Positions 24,414 through 32,024 of a stretch of 64,000 bases of DNA are shown in pieces. Position 1 is the first letter of the stretch, and each line of letters begins with the position of its first letter. Under the pieces are notes generated by a model. The model saw only the letters and a program-made list of their open reading frames with translations, was not told the DNA's origin and made no database searches. Source of the DNA: Marasmitruncus massiliensis (GTDB lineage Bacteria > Bacillota > Clostridia > Oscillospirales > Ruminococcaceae); contig NZ_FYDE01000005.1 of NCBI RefSeq assembly GCF_900186535.1, forward strand, positions 1,216,895 to 1,280,894, in the 5' to 3' direction. The translations under genes and the position numbers were made by a program.

Positions 24414-25675
24414 CCGCATTAGTCCTGTTTGGAACATTGATTGTTCTTCTGATCATCGGCGTGCCGATTTCCGTTTCATTAGGTGCCGCGACGCTTGCAT
24501 CTTTGCTGACCTTTGATGTGCCGCTGGCTGTCATTCCGCAGCGCATGTTTACTGCCTTGGATTCCGTTTCCATTATGGCAATTCCATTTTTTGTCCTTGC
24601 GGGCAATTTTATGACCAAGGGCGGTATTTCCCGCCGTCTTGTCGATTTTTGCAACAGCATTATCGGCAACGTGCGCGGCGGCATGGCTTACGCAATGGTG
24701 CTGGCCTGTGCGTTTTTCGCCGCGCTGTCCGGTTCCGCGCCGGCGACTGTTCTGGCAATCGGATCGATGCTGTACCCTGAAATGGTAAAACTCGGCTATC
24801 CGCCGGAACGCTGCGCGGGCCTCCTCGCTGTATCGGGCGGTCTTGGCCCAATTATCCCGCCGTCGATTATCATGGTGGTTTACTGCACGATTACCAGCAG
24901 TTCCGTCGGTGATATGTTCAAAGGCGGTATTGTAGCCGGTGTCATGATCGCAGTCGTGCTGGTAGGGGTTTCCATCTTCCTGGCCAACAAAGAGCAGTGG
25001 CCTAAAAACTCTGAAAAAATCACACTGCGGGAACTTGGAATCAATTTCTTTAAAGCAATCCCCGCCATTTTGCTTCCGGTCATTATTCTGGGTGGTATCT
25101 ATTCCGGCCTGCTGACTCCCACCGAGTCCGCCGCTGTCGCTGTTGTGTATTCTTTCATTGTTGGTGTGTTTGTTTACCGTGAAATCAACCTGAAAGAAAT
25201 CTACCAGATTATTCTGGATTCCGGTAAAAGCAGCGCCATGATGCTGTTCATTATCGCGACTTCTACCGCGTTTTCCTGGCTGTTCACCTTCTCAGGAATC
25301 TCCAACGACCTAATCAGCGCAATCGTCGGCATGAATCTTGCCCCATGGATGTTCTGCTTTATCATTGCGGTGATTCTTTTGATATTTGGCACTTTTCTGG
25401 AAGGAATCGCAACCTGCGTGCTTCTGGTACCGGTACTCTGGCCGATTGCCGCAAGTCTTGGCATCAATCCGATTCACTTCGGCATGATTGTTTCCATTTC
25501 CAACGTGATCGGGACCATGACGCCGCCGGTTGCAGTCAACCTGTTCTCGGCAGCATCCGTCTCCAAGCTGAAAATGGGTGAAATCGCACGCGGAGAACTG
25601 CCGTTTTTTATCGGGTATACCGCGGTGTTCTTCCTGATTGTATTTATTCCAGGCCTAAGTACCCTGCTTGTCTGA
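24410..25675 (+). CDS. dctM: TRAP transporter large permease DctM
   Basis: 421 aa with about eleven to twelve membrane spans. It is the sodium-coupled transport subunit that works with DctP and DctQ. Typical DctM sections are VPLAVIPQRMFTALDSVSIMAIPFFVLAG, ALSGSAPATVLAIGSMLYPEM and GGLGPIIPPSIIMVVY. The length is as expected. Its position after dctQ with a four-base overlap confirms a complete three-part TRAP system. Confidence 0.95.
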   Translation: MTALVLFGTLIVLLIIGVPISVSLGAATLASLLTFDVPLAVIPQRMFTALDSVSIMAIPFFVLAGNFMTKGGISRRLVDFCNSIIGNVRGGMAYAMVLACAFFAALSGSAPATVLAIGSMLYPEMVKLGYPPERCAGLLAVSGGLGPIIPPSIIMVVYCTITSSSVGDMFKGGIVAGVMIAVVLVGVSIFLANKEQWPKNSEKITLRELGINFFKAIPAILLPVIILGGIYSGLLTPTESAAVAVVYSFIVGVFVYREINLKEIYQIILDSGKSSAMMLFIIATSTAFSWLFTFSGISNDLISAIVGMNLAPWMFCFIIAVILLIFGTFLEGIATCVLLVPVLWPIAASLGINPIHFGMIVSISNVIGTMTPPVAVNLFSAASVSKLKMGEIARGELPFFIGYTAVFFLIVFIPGLSTLLV

Positions 25676-25705
25676 TTGATCTAACAGAAAGAGGAGGAAA
25701 CTGAT

Positions 25706-26512
25706 ATGCAAAATCAATCCAATAAGGAACGCATGGAAAAATGGGGATTTCAGTCCCCCGAGACGCCCGGTTTCCATGAGATTATTGTTCCGGGTAAAGC
25801 TGACTGCAAAGCGGTCTATATCTATCGTCTTAACCTTCCGAAGAATGAATATTACATCCTGAATTCCGGTGAACTCGAACTGCACCCCGTTCTGCTTTCG
25901 GGCAGCGCGCAATTGACAGATCATCCCTTGCTGGCGCAAAAGATGGAACGCTTTGACTCCTTTTATATTCCTGGCGGTAATTCCGTGAAAATCACCGCAC
26001 TGGAAGACTGTGTCTTCTATATCGGCGGCGCGAAATGCGAGGGGATCGGGTCCCCGTTCTTCCGGAAATATGACCCGTCGCTTCCCATCGGTGATATCCA
26101 TCAGATTCATGGGCAGGGTGTCGGTCAGCGTGAAGTGATGTTTACTCTGGACCCCAAGACGCCTGCTTCCCGTATCATCGCCGGTTTGACCTGGGGCGGC
26201 CAGGGCGCGTGGACGAGTTGGCCTCCGCATCAGCATGAAAAATATCTGGAGGAAGCTTACTGCTACTTTGATATGCCCCTGCCGAAATTCGGCTTCCACG
26301 TCAGCTATCTGCAAAGCGGGGATGTGGAGGATATCGTAACCCACACGGTTCACAGCGGCAGCATGGTGCTGGCTCCCTGCGGTTACCATCCCACCGTGGC
26401 GTCGCCGTCGGTCCGCAACACCTACTTCTGGGTGCTGGCGGCGTTCGAACCGGACGGCCGCAGCTATGAAAAGGCAGTGGAAGACCCCGCGCTGACCCAG
26501 TATAAGGGCTGA
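25706..26512 (+). CDS. KduI/IolB-family isomerase
   Basis: 268 aa cupin of the PF04962 group, which contains 5-keto-4-deoxyuronate isomerase (KduI) and 5-deoxy-glucuronate isomerase (IolB). The C-terminal half, TSWPPHQHEKYLEEAYCY, with VLAPCGYHPTVASPSV, carries the metal-binding histidines and acidic residue of the second cupin. This half looks more like IolB than KduI. The context (TRAP importer upstream, KduD-like SDR downstream) favours uronate catabolism. The exact substrate cannot be decided from sequence alone. ATG 25706 follows AGAGGAGG. Confidence 0.85.
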   Translation: MQNQSNKERMEKWGFQSPETPGFHEIIVPGKADCKAVYIYRLNLPKNEYYILNSGELELHPVLLSGSAQLTDHPLLAQKMERFDSFYIPGGNSVKITALEDCVFYIGGAKCEGIGSPFFRKYDPSLPIGDIHQIHGQGVGQREVMFTLDPKTPASRIIAGLTWGGQGAWTSWPPHQHEKYLEEAYCYFDMPLPKFGFHVSYLQSGDVEDIVTHTVHSGSMVLAPCGYHPTVASPSVRNTYFWVLAAFEPDGRSYEKAVEDPALTQYKG

Positions 26513-26552
26513 CTGGGCATAACTATATTATAATAAAGAAGGAACTGTGATT

Positions 26553-27311
26553 ATGGCAAATCTATTCGACCTTACAGGAAAAAAAGCAATCGTGACCGGA
26601 GCGGCTCAGGGCCTGAGCAACGGCATGGCGGAAGGGCTTATGGAGGCAGGTGCCGAAGTAACGATTTTTGACATGTCCCCCAAAACCGAAGAAGTTGCGG
26701 CAGAGTTCTGCCGGAAGGGCTTCAAATGCCACGGTATCCGTGTGAACCTCAGCGATACGGCTGAGCGTGAAGCGGCATTTCAAAAAGCAGTTGAACTGAT
26801 GGGCGGACTGAATATTCTGGTGAACGGCGCGGGCGTTCAGAGACGCCATAAATGCGAAGAGTTCCCGATGGAAGACTGGAACTTTGTTTTGGACGTGAAT
26901 CTGACCTCGGTGTTTGCAATGTGCCAGTTGGCCGGACGCCACTTCCTTGCAAACGGCGGCGGAAAAATTGTCAACATTGCCTCCATGCTTTCCTTCTTCG
27001 GCGGCTTCACCGTACCGGCGTACGCGGCTTCAAAGGGCGGTGTTTCTCAGCTGACCAAGGCATTTGCAAACGAATGGGCCTGCAAGAACATTACGATCAA
27101 CGCGCTTGCTCCCGGCTATATGGCGACGGATATGAACACCAAGCTGCTGGAAGACGAGGGCAGGAACGCAGAGATCAGCGCGCGTATCCCGGCACACCGC
27201 TGGGGCCTCCCGGCAGACATGAAAGGCCCGGTTGTGTTCCTTGCTTCCCCCGCGTCCGATTATCTGAATGGTGCGATTATTCCCGTTGATGGCGGCTATC
27301 TGAACAGATAA
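26553..27311 (+). CDS. SDR oxidoreductase, KduD-like
   Basis: 252 aa classical short-chain dehydrogenase. The nucleotide motif is TGAAQGLSNGMA, the NAG motif is NGAGVQRR, and the catalytic residues are in NIASM and YAASKGG (YxxxK). QRR after the NxAG motif and the ending NGAIIPVDGGYL are typical of 2-deoxy-D-gluconate 3-dehydrogenase (KduD), the enzyme acting after KduI on unsaturated uronates. The start is ATG 26553, with AAGGA nine bases upstream; a GTG two codons earlier is less well placed. It is the last gene of the TRAP operon before a strong terminator. Confidence 0.88.
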   Translation: MANLFDLTGKKAIVTGAAQGLSNGMAEGLMEAGAEVTIFDMSPKTEEVAAEFCRKGFKCHGIRVNLSDTAEREAAFQKAVELMGGLNILVNGAGVQRRHKCEEFPMEDWNFVLDVNLTSVFAMCQLAGRHFLANGGGKIVNIASMLSFFGGFTVPAYAASKGGVSQLTKAFANEWACKNITINALAPGYMATDMNTKLLEDEGRNAEISARIPAHRWGLPADMKGPVVFLASPASDYLNGAIIPVDGGYLNR

Positions 27312-27323
27312 AAAGCGCTCATG

Positions 27324-27359
27324 AAAAGCGGCTTAAACAATCGGGTTTAAGCCGCTTTT
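27324..27359 (+). terminator. Terminator of the TRAP-kdu operon
   Basis: Perfect 15-bp stem AAAAGCGGCTTAAAC and GTTTAAGCCGCTTTT with a six-base loop, ending in TTTTGCG. Confidence 0.85.
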
Positions 27360-27375
27360 GCGTTTATCAGAACCT

Positions 27376-27404
27376 TTGACTTGAAAATTTAACCAATTTA
27401 GTCT
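27376..27404 (+). promoter_or_regulatory. Promoter of GntR copy 2
   Basis: TTGACT (27376-27381), 17 bp, TAGTCT (27399-27404), about 48 bp upstream of the GntR start. The match is moderate. Confidence 0.45.
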
Positions 27405-27451
27405 AAAATGAGAATACTGTATCATGAAGAACTGTATAGGGGGTGTAAGCC

Positions 27452-28192
27452 ATGTTCGAAATCGTAAATGAAAATGCGAAACCGCTTGCGGAACAGGTGG
27501 CGGATCAGGTAGTGCAGCTGATTGTTGAACAGAGCCTTGCCGCAGGTGACAAGCTGCCCAACGAATTCGAACTGGCGGAGGAGTTGCATGTGGGGCGGGG
27601 AACTGTGCGTGAGGCGGTAAAGCTGCTTGTATCGCGCAATGTTTTGGAAATCCGCCGGGGAAAAGGGACTTTTGTTTCTGAAAAGACCGGTGTCAGCAAC
27701 GACCCCCTGGGCCTTCAGTTTATTCAGGATAAACGCAAGCTGGCGTATGACCTTCAGGAAGTGCGCATGCTGATTGAGCCGCAGCTTGCCTCGATGGCCG
27801 CTGCGGTTGCCACGCCTGAGGATGTGGCACAAATGAAAGGCATCTGCCGGGAAATTGAACAAATGATTGAAAAAGGGGAAAACTATGTAAATAAAGATAT
27901 CGAGCTGCATACCTGCATTGCCCGCAGCACCAAAAACCTTGTGGTTCCCAATTTAATCCCCATTATTACAGCGACGATCAAGCTGTTTATCGATCTGAAC
28001 AACCGGGTACTCTGGCAGGAAACCGTTCAGTCGCACCGGGCGATCGTACAATATATCGGAGAACACAACGCCGGAATGGCAAGCTATGCCATGGAAAAGC
28101 ATCTTCTTGATAATAAAAGAAATCTGGAAGCGCTGCCCCCGGGCGCGTTCAACAGCGAATATTTCACAGGATTGATCGAAACAATGCCATAG
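27452..28192 (+). CDS. FadR-type GntR regulator (FCD domain), copy 2
   Basis: 246 aa, paralogue of the GntR protein at 21506-22216. The two share long identical stretches such as VGRGTVREAVKLLVSRN and RRGKGTFV, the section after GVS with DPLGL, and ELHTCIARSTKN in the ligand domain. The HTH is at about residues 8-76 and the FCD domain at 95-225. The near-identical recognition helix suggests overlapping DNA sites, while the diverged C-terminal helices may read different ligands. ATG 27452 follows AGGGGGTG. The CHR transporter pair starts 42 bp downstream and may be its regulon. Confidence 0.9.
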   Translation: MFEIVNENAKPLAEQVADQVVQLIVEQSLAAGDKLPNEFELAEELHVGRGTVREAVKLLVSRNVLEIRRGKGTFVSEKTGVSNDPLGLQFIQDKRKLAYDLQEVRMLIEPQLASMAAAVATPEDVAQMKGICREIEQMIEKGENYVNKDIELHTCIARSTKNLVVPNLIPIITATIKLFIDLNNRVLWQETVQSHRAIVQYIGEHNAGMASYAMEKHLLDNKRNLEALPPGAFNSEYFTGLIETMP

Positions 28193-28234
28193 CGTCTGTT
28201 GCGTGTGGATTTTAATAAGCAGGAGATAATAAAT

Positions 28235-28777
28235 ATGAAAATTTTGTGGGAACTGTTCAGCGTATTTGCCCGCATAGGAGGGCTTACCTTCGGAGGCGGG
28301 TACGCCATGCTGCCGATGCTCCAGAAGGAGGTCGTTGAAAAAAGGGACTGGGCGACCGAGGCACAGCTGATGGATTATTATGCCATCGGACAGTGTACCC
28401 CCGGGATAATCGCGGTCAATACGGCAACCTTTGTCGGGTACAGTCAGGCGGGAATCTTGGGGGGCATTGCCGCAACCCTGGGCGTTGTGTTCCCTTCGCT
28501 GGTCATTATTACGATCATCGCGGCGTTTATCCGGAATTTTATGGACTTGGCCGCTGTTGCCAACGCCTTTTCGGGAATCAGGGTGTGCGTATGCGTGCTG
28601 ATCCTGAATGCCGTGCTTCGGCTTCGGAAAAGTTCCGTAATTGATAAATCCACGCTGGTCATTTTCTTTGTGGTACTGGTGCTTACAGTTTTCTTCAACG
28701 TTTCCACGATTCTGTTAATCATATTGGCCGGAGCGGCAGGATTTCTACTGAAAAGAGCGGGGAGCAGGAATTCATGA
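28235..28777 (+). CDS. CHR-family transporter subunit 1 (chromate-type)
   Basis: 180 aa membrane protein forming one half of a two-gene chromate ion transporter (ChrA family). It has the CHR motif FGGGYAMLPMLQKEVVEKRDW near residue 18 and GQCTPGIIAVNTATFVGY, with five to six spans. Short-chain CHR proteins work as a pair with the next gene. The physiological substrate in anaerobes is uncertain and need not be chromate. ATG 28235 follows AGGAGAT. It lies directly downstream of GntR copy 2. Confidence 0.88.
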   Translation: MKILWELFSVFARIGGLTFGGGYAMLPMLQKEVVEKRDWATEAQLMDYYAIGQCTPGIIAVNTATFVGYSQAGILGGIAATLGVVFPSLVIITIIAAFIRNFMDLAAVANAFSGIRVCVCVLILNAVLRLRKSSVIDKSTLVIFFVVLVLTVFFNVSTILLIILAGAAGFLLKRAGSRNS

Positions 28778-29349
28778 TCTATCTGAATTTGTTTTATCAG
28801 TTTTTTATGACCGGATTGTTCGCCGTTGGAGGCGGGCTGGCAACGCTCCCGTTCCTTTCTAAAATGGCGGAAAATACCGGTTGGTTTACACAGATGGACC
28901 TTGCAAACATGGTTGCGATTTCAGAATCCACACCGGGGCCGCTTGGCATCAATATGGCGACTTATACCGGCTATACCTCGGGAGGCCTTCTGGGAGGCAT
29001 CGTAGCCGTAGCGGGCCTGATTACCCCATCGATTATTGTGATTATCCTGGTTGCCCGGGTTTTAAAAAGATTTCAGGACAGCACGGCAGTGCAGGGAATG
29101 TTTTATGGGTTCCGTCCGGCGTCTACGGCGTTAATAGCCGCCGCGGGAATCCAGGTTTTTGAGGTCGCATTTTTCAGCAATGCGAATTTTTCCGCGCTTA
29201 TGCGGGACTGGGCAGGCGCGATTCATTGGAAAGGCATTTTATGGGCGCTGATTCTTTATTTTTTAATTAAGAAGTTTGATAAGCATCCGGCTTTTTATAT
29301 AGCGCTGTCCGCTGTTGTCGGAATTGTATTCCACTTCGGAGGGGTTTAA
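28774..29349 (+). CDS. CHR-family transporter subunit 2 (chromate-type)
   Basis: 191 aa, the second half of the pair, with VGGGLATLPFLSKMAENTGW and ISESTPGPLGINMATYTGY, the CHR motifs in mirror-like arrangement to subunit 1. Its start overlaps the previous stop by four bases (ATGA), typical of obligate heterodimers. A terminator follows at once. Confidence 0.88.
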   Translation: MIYLNLFYQFFMTGLFAVGGGLATLPFLSKMAENTGWFTQMDLANMVAISESTPGPLGINMATYTGYTSGGLLGGIVAVAGLITPSIIVIILVARVLKRFQDSTAVQGMFYGFRPASTALIAAAGIQVFEVAFFSNANFSALMRDWAGAIHWKGILWALILYFLIKKFDKHPAFYIALSAVVGIVFHFGGV

Positions 29350-29353
29350 AAAT

Positions 29354-29389
29354 ACGGGAAACGGTCAGAAGCCGTTTCCCGTGTTTTTT
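29354..29389. terminator. Terminator between the CHR pair and the GGDEF gene
   Basis: Stem ACGGGAAACGG and CCGTTTCCCGT followed by GTTTTTT on the plus strand. It overlaps the end region of the convergent minus-strand gene. Confidence 0.8.
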
Positions 29390-31053
29390 ATTTCCAATTC
29401 TTCTGACAGCAGGCGCTTGTTCTGATACATTAACTCGTCTACATAATGGGAAAAGCTGTCAAAATTAAGCCATCTTTCAGGGTCATAGATCTCGTATCCG
29501 ATTGCGATTGAAAAATCATATTCCGATTCCAGATTGACGGTTTCTACATTTTCCTGAAAAACCTTTAAAGCCGCTTCGAAGTCCCGGCTGCTCATATTCA
29601 GCAGGACACAGGCAAACTCGTCTCCGCCGATCCGGTAACAATATTTCCGTGCACCAAAAGCGCCGCAGATACATCTGTATGCATCTTTCAGCGCTTTATC
29701 CCCCGCAATATGCCCGTAATTGTCGTTAATCCCTTTCAGGTTATTGAGATCAAACAGCACAAGACGAATGTTCGACACTGTTCCGGACATGCCGAAGATT
29801 GCTTCAATATCCTTGCAGTAAGCGGTGCGGTTTCTGCCCTGTGTCAGCAGGTCCTGATAGGCGAGGCGTTCGAAATACCGAGCTTCACGGCCACGTTCTG
29901 CTTCTAGCTGTATTTTGCGGACAGATTGGACTCCAAGCATCACAATATAAATTAAGGCACCGATTTTGGTGTATTTTGAAATCGTCAGATAGTTTCCGGA
30001 AAAGAAATGATAAAACTCCAGCGCGCCGAACAGGATTGGAATGATAAAAGTGGGCAGCTGCCTCTTTACCTGCGGATTCTGATATCTGAAGAGTTCATAA
30101 AGCACCGAAGCCGAAAGGTAAAGCAGCAACAGAAGAAGAAGCCCGACCGGTAAAAACAGGGTTTCATAAAAATCAGCAGTCCCTGTTACCTGTAAAAAGA
30201 TACAGGCAAAAAAGACTACCAGAAATCCGGAGAAAAAGCATTTTAAAAAATTGTGATGATGAGGCCTGTAAGCATTACTGAGGTAAAGGGTAAGAGGCAT
30301 TGGAAAGAGCAGCAGTGAAAAAAAGGACAGGTTTGTAATGAGAAACTGATTGCCGGTAAAGAACTGGAGCATTTTAGATTCGCCTAAAAACCAGAGTGAG
30401 ACCAGGATGGAAAACAGGGAGAGGTAAAGGACATCATTGCTGCGCAATAAGGAACCGTGCTCCACAAAATACATGATAAACATCATAAGCCCGATCAGAC
30501 AGACCGCAACGGAAACAAAGAACCCCAATCCATGTTCGTTGATAATCCGAAACAGGATGGCGCTTTTGCTTCCGTAGGAAATGCCGTTGAGCAAGCCGGA
30601 ATAAGACGGATATGCCGAATTGAAAATAAGCCGGACCTGCTTTCCGGCACATTCGTCCGGAAGCCTTACCAAATTCCAGCAGCTGCCGGGAGTCTTCCCA
30701 ATATGCGAACGGGGATCGGTGCCAAACTCATAGAGCGTCTTTCCGTCCACAAAGATCCGAAGAGACTGCATGGAAGTCCGTATGCAGAGCGTTGCTCCAG
30801 CGATTGTTTGCGGGGGCAGCGTTTTGGCTATGACTACGTCTTCTCCCGCGGAAACATCCAGCTTGATGGGGAGCACAATGGGCAGGCTTGTCCCGTCCGG
30901 ATCGATATAGTCCCAGCCCACATTCATATCAACGGCTTTTTCTGTCTGAAAATTTAAAGATTCCTGAACAAAAAGTATGGATCCGACAACCATAATAATT
31001 GCCGAGAGAAGCACCGCTGTATAAAGCCAAAATATTCGGTTCGCATTTTTCAT
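29365..31053 (-). CDS. Membrane diguanylate cyclase (7TM sensor-GGDEF)
   Basis: 562 aa. An N-terminal membrane segment (about residues 6-27) is followed by an extracytoplasmic domain of about 140 residues (jelly-roll-like, 7TMR-DISM type), seven membrane spans (about 175-375) and a C-terminal GGDEF domain with intact YRIGGDEFACVL. It should make cyclic di-GMP. The usual inhibitory RxxD site five residues before GGDEF is absent (GARK there), so product inhibition may be missing. ATG 31053 sits five bases after GAGGTG. The start at 31104 would lack a ribosome site. No EAL or PilZ gene is nearby. Confidence 0.9.
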   Translation of the reverse strand: MKNANRIFWLYTAVLLSAIIMVVGSILFVQESLNFQTEKAVDMNVGWDYIDPDGTSLPIVLPIKLDVSAGEDVVIAKTLPPQTIAGATLCIRTSMQSLRIFVDGKTLYEFGTDPRSHIGKTPGSCWNLVRLPDECAGKQVRLIFNSAYPSYSGLLNGISYGSKSAILFRIINEHGLGFFVSVAVCLIGLMMFIMYFVEHGSLLRSNDVLYLSLFSILVSLWFLGESKMLQFFTGNQFLITNLSFFSLLLFPMPLTLYLSNAYRPHHHNFLKCFFSGFLVVFFACIFLQVTGTADFYETLFLPVGLLLLLLLYLSASVLYELFRYQNPQVKRQLPTFIIPILFGALEFYHFFSGNYLTISKYTKIGALIYIVMLGVQSVRKIQLEAERGREARYFERLAYQDLLTQGRNRTAYCKDIEAIFGMSGTVSNIRLVLFDLNNLKGINDNYGHIAGDKALKDAYRCICGAFGARKYCYRIGGDEFACVLLNMSSRDFEAALKVFQENVETVNLESEYDFSIAIGYEIYDPERWLNFDSFSHYVDELMYQNKRLLSEELEIKNTGNGF

Positions 31054-31120
31054 AACTGCACCTCGCTGCCTGATTACAAAAAGGCAGGCTCTATTTGTGA
31101 CCAAAAACGACTAAAAATAC

Positions 31121-31172
31121 TTGCTTTCGACATCAATATTTTCATAGACATGAAAACTTTGTCGAAAAGCAA
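31121..31172. repeat. Nested inverted repeat upstream of the GGDEF gene
   Basis: Outer arms TTGCTTTCGAC (31121-31131) and GTCGAAAAGCAA (31161-31172) pair with one bulge. An inner hairpin TTTTCAT-AGAC-ATGAAAA lies between them. It would form an extended stem-loop in RNA from either strand, within the probable leader of the GGDEF mRNA. Confidence 0.6.
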
Positions 31173-31441
31173 AAATAAGGAATAATAGGGGATTATTTTA
31201 CTTGCTGGTATTATTTTACTATATCAGTTTCGTAATTTCAATTCATTTGCCAGTTTACCTGTTAATTTTTTCCTCTGCATTTTTATCAGGAATATAAGGC
31301 TGTTTTGTGACCAATATCCATAAATTACCATATACTAAGAAACACCGGCTAAAGTTCTGATTTTCATGAATACAAAACAAATTAAGTGAAATTATTGTAA
31401 AAATGAAGGATATTTTTATAAAAATATGGAAAAATTGTTGT

Positions 31442-31472
31442 AAAAACCACCTGAAAGCGGGGTGGTTTTTTT
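31442..31472 (+). terminator. Orphan terminator upstream of mraZ
   Basis: AAAAACCACC and GGTGGTTTTT around a ten-base loop, followed by a T-run. No plus-strand gene precedes it, so it ends either an unannotated short transcript from 31105-31440 or an upstream leader. Confidence 0.7.
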
Positions 31473-31492
31473 ATGTGACGAGAGGAAAGCAC

Positions 31493-31521
31493 TTGCAATT
31501 TCCCTTATTTGAAGCTATAAT
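31493..31521 (+). promoter_or_regulatory. Promoter of the dcw cluster
   Basis: TTGCAA (31493-31498), 17 bp, perfect TATAAT (31516-31521). The predicted start near 31528 lies immediately before the MraZ boxes. Confidence 0.75.
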
Positions 31522-31530
31522 ACTATGTAA

Positions 31531-31556
31531 GTGGGGAAAAGTGGTTAAAAGTGGAG
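31531..31556 (+). promoter_or_regulatory. Three MraZ boxes
   Basis: GTGG occurs at 31531, 31541 and 31551 with an exact ten-base period and A-rich spacers (GTGGGGAAAA, GTGGTTAAAA, GTGGAGGCAA). This matches the repeated direct boxes bound by the MraZ ring in front of its own gene. Confidence 0.75.
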
Positions 31557-31602
31557 GCAATGATCCCCGGGCAATGAAAGATTACCCAATGGAGGTGATA
31601 AG

Positions 31603-32022
31603 ATGCTCACAGGACAATATGCCCATAGTCTGGACGCAAAGGGCAGGGTGAATTTCCCGGTCCGCCTGCGCGAGGAACTCGGAGAGCATTTTATCATTAC
31701 GCGCGGGCTTGATAACTGCCTGTTTGTTTATTCCATGGAGGAATGGGAGCGGCTCGCCGCCAAGCTTCGGGAACTTCCGATTTCCAAATCGGCGCCGCTT
31801 AACCGGTTTTTCTTTGCCGGCGCTGCCGAAGTGGAGGCGGACAAGCAGGGGAGGGTATTGATCCCGGCCCATCTGAGGGAATTTGCCGGAATTCAGCGGG
31901 ACGTTACCGTTGCCGGGGTTTCCAACCGCGCGGAAATTTGGGATTCTGCGCGCTGGGAGCGCAATAATGAGATGCTGACCGCTGAAACAATCGCTTCCGC
32001 CATGGACGAGTTAGGATTTTAA
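31603..32022 (+). CDS. mraZ: Transcriptional regulator MraZ
   Basis: 139 aa, first gene of the division/cell-wall cluster and its repressor. It has two SpoVT/AbrB-like halves, each with a DxxGR signature: DAKGRVNFPVRLREEL (about residues 9-24) and DKQGRVLIPAHLREF (about 80-95). Eight to twelve such proteins form a ring that binds tandem GTGG boxes, which are present just upstream. ATG 31603 follows GGAGGTGATAAG. rsmH starts two bases after its stop. Confidence 0.96.
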   Translation: MLTGQYAHSLDAKGRVNFPVRLREELGEHFIITRGLDNCLFVYSMEEWERLAAKLRELPISKSAPLNRFFFAGAAEVEADKQGRVLIPAHLREFAGIQRDVTVAGVSNRAEIWDSARWERNNEMLTAETIASAMDELGF

Positions 32023-32024
32023 TC

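Larger units (their letters stand above)
31054..31602. other. AT-rich divergent region GGDEF / mraZ
   Basis: 549 bp. It contains a nested inverted repeat (31121-31172), the direct repeat TTTGTGACCAA (31094-31104 and 31304-31314), an orphan intrinsic terminator (31442-31472), the mraZ promoter and MraZ boxes. No protein gene is supported. The frame 31403-31651 crosses the terminator and promoter and is judged spurious. Confidence 0.6.

Noticed and set aside
31403-31651. Possible 82-aa gene before mraZ
   Set aside because: It runs through an intrinsic terminator, the mraZ promoter and the start of mraZ in another frame.
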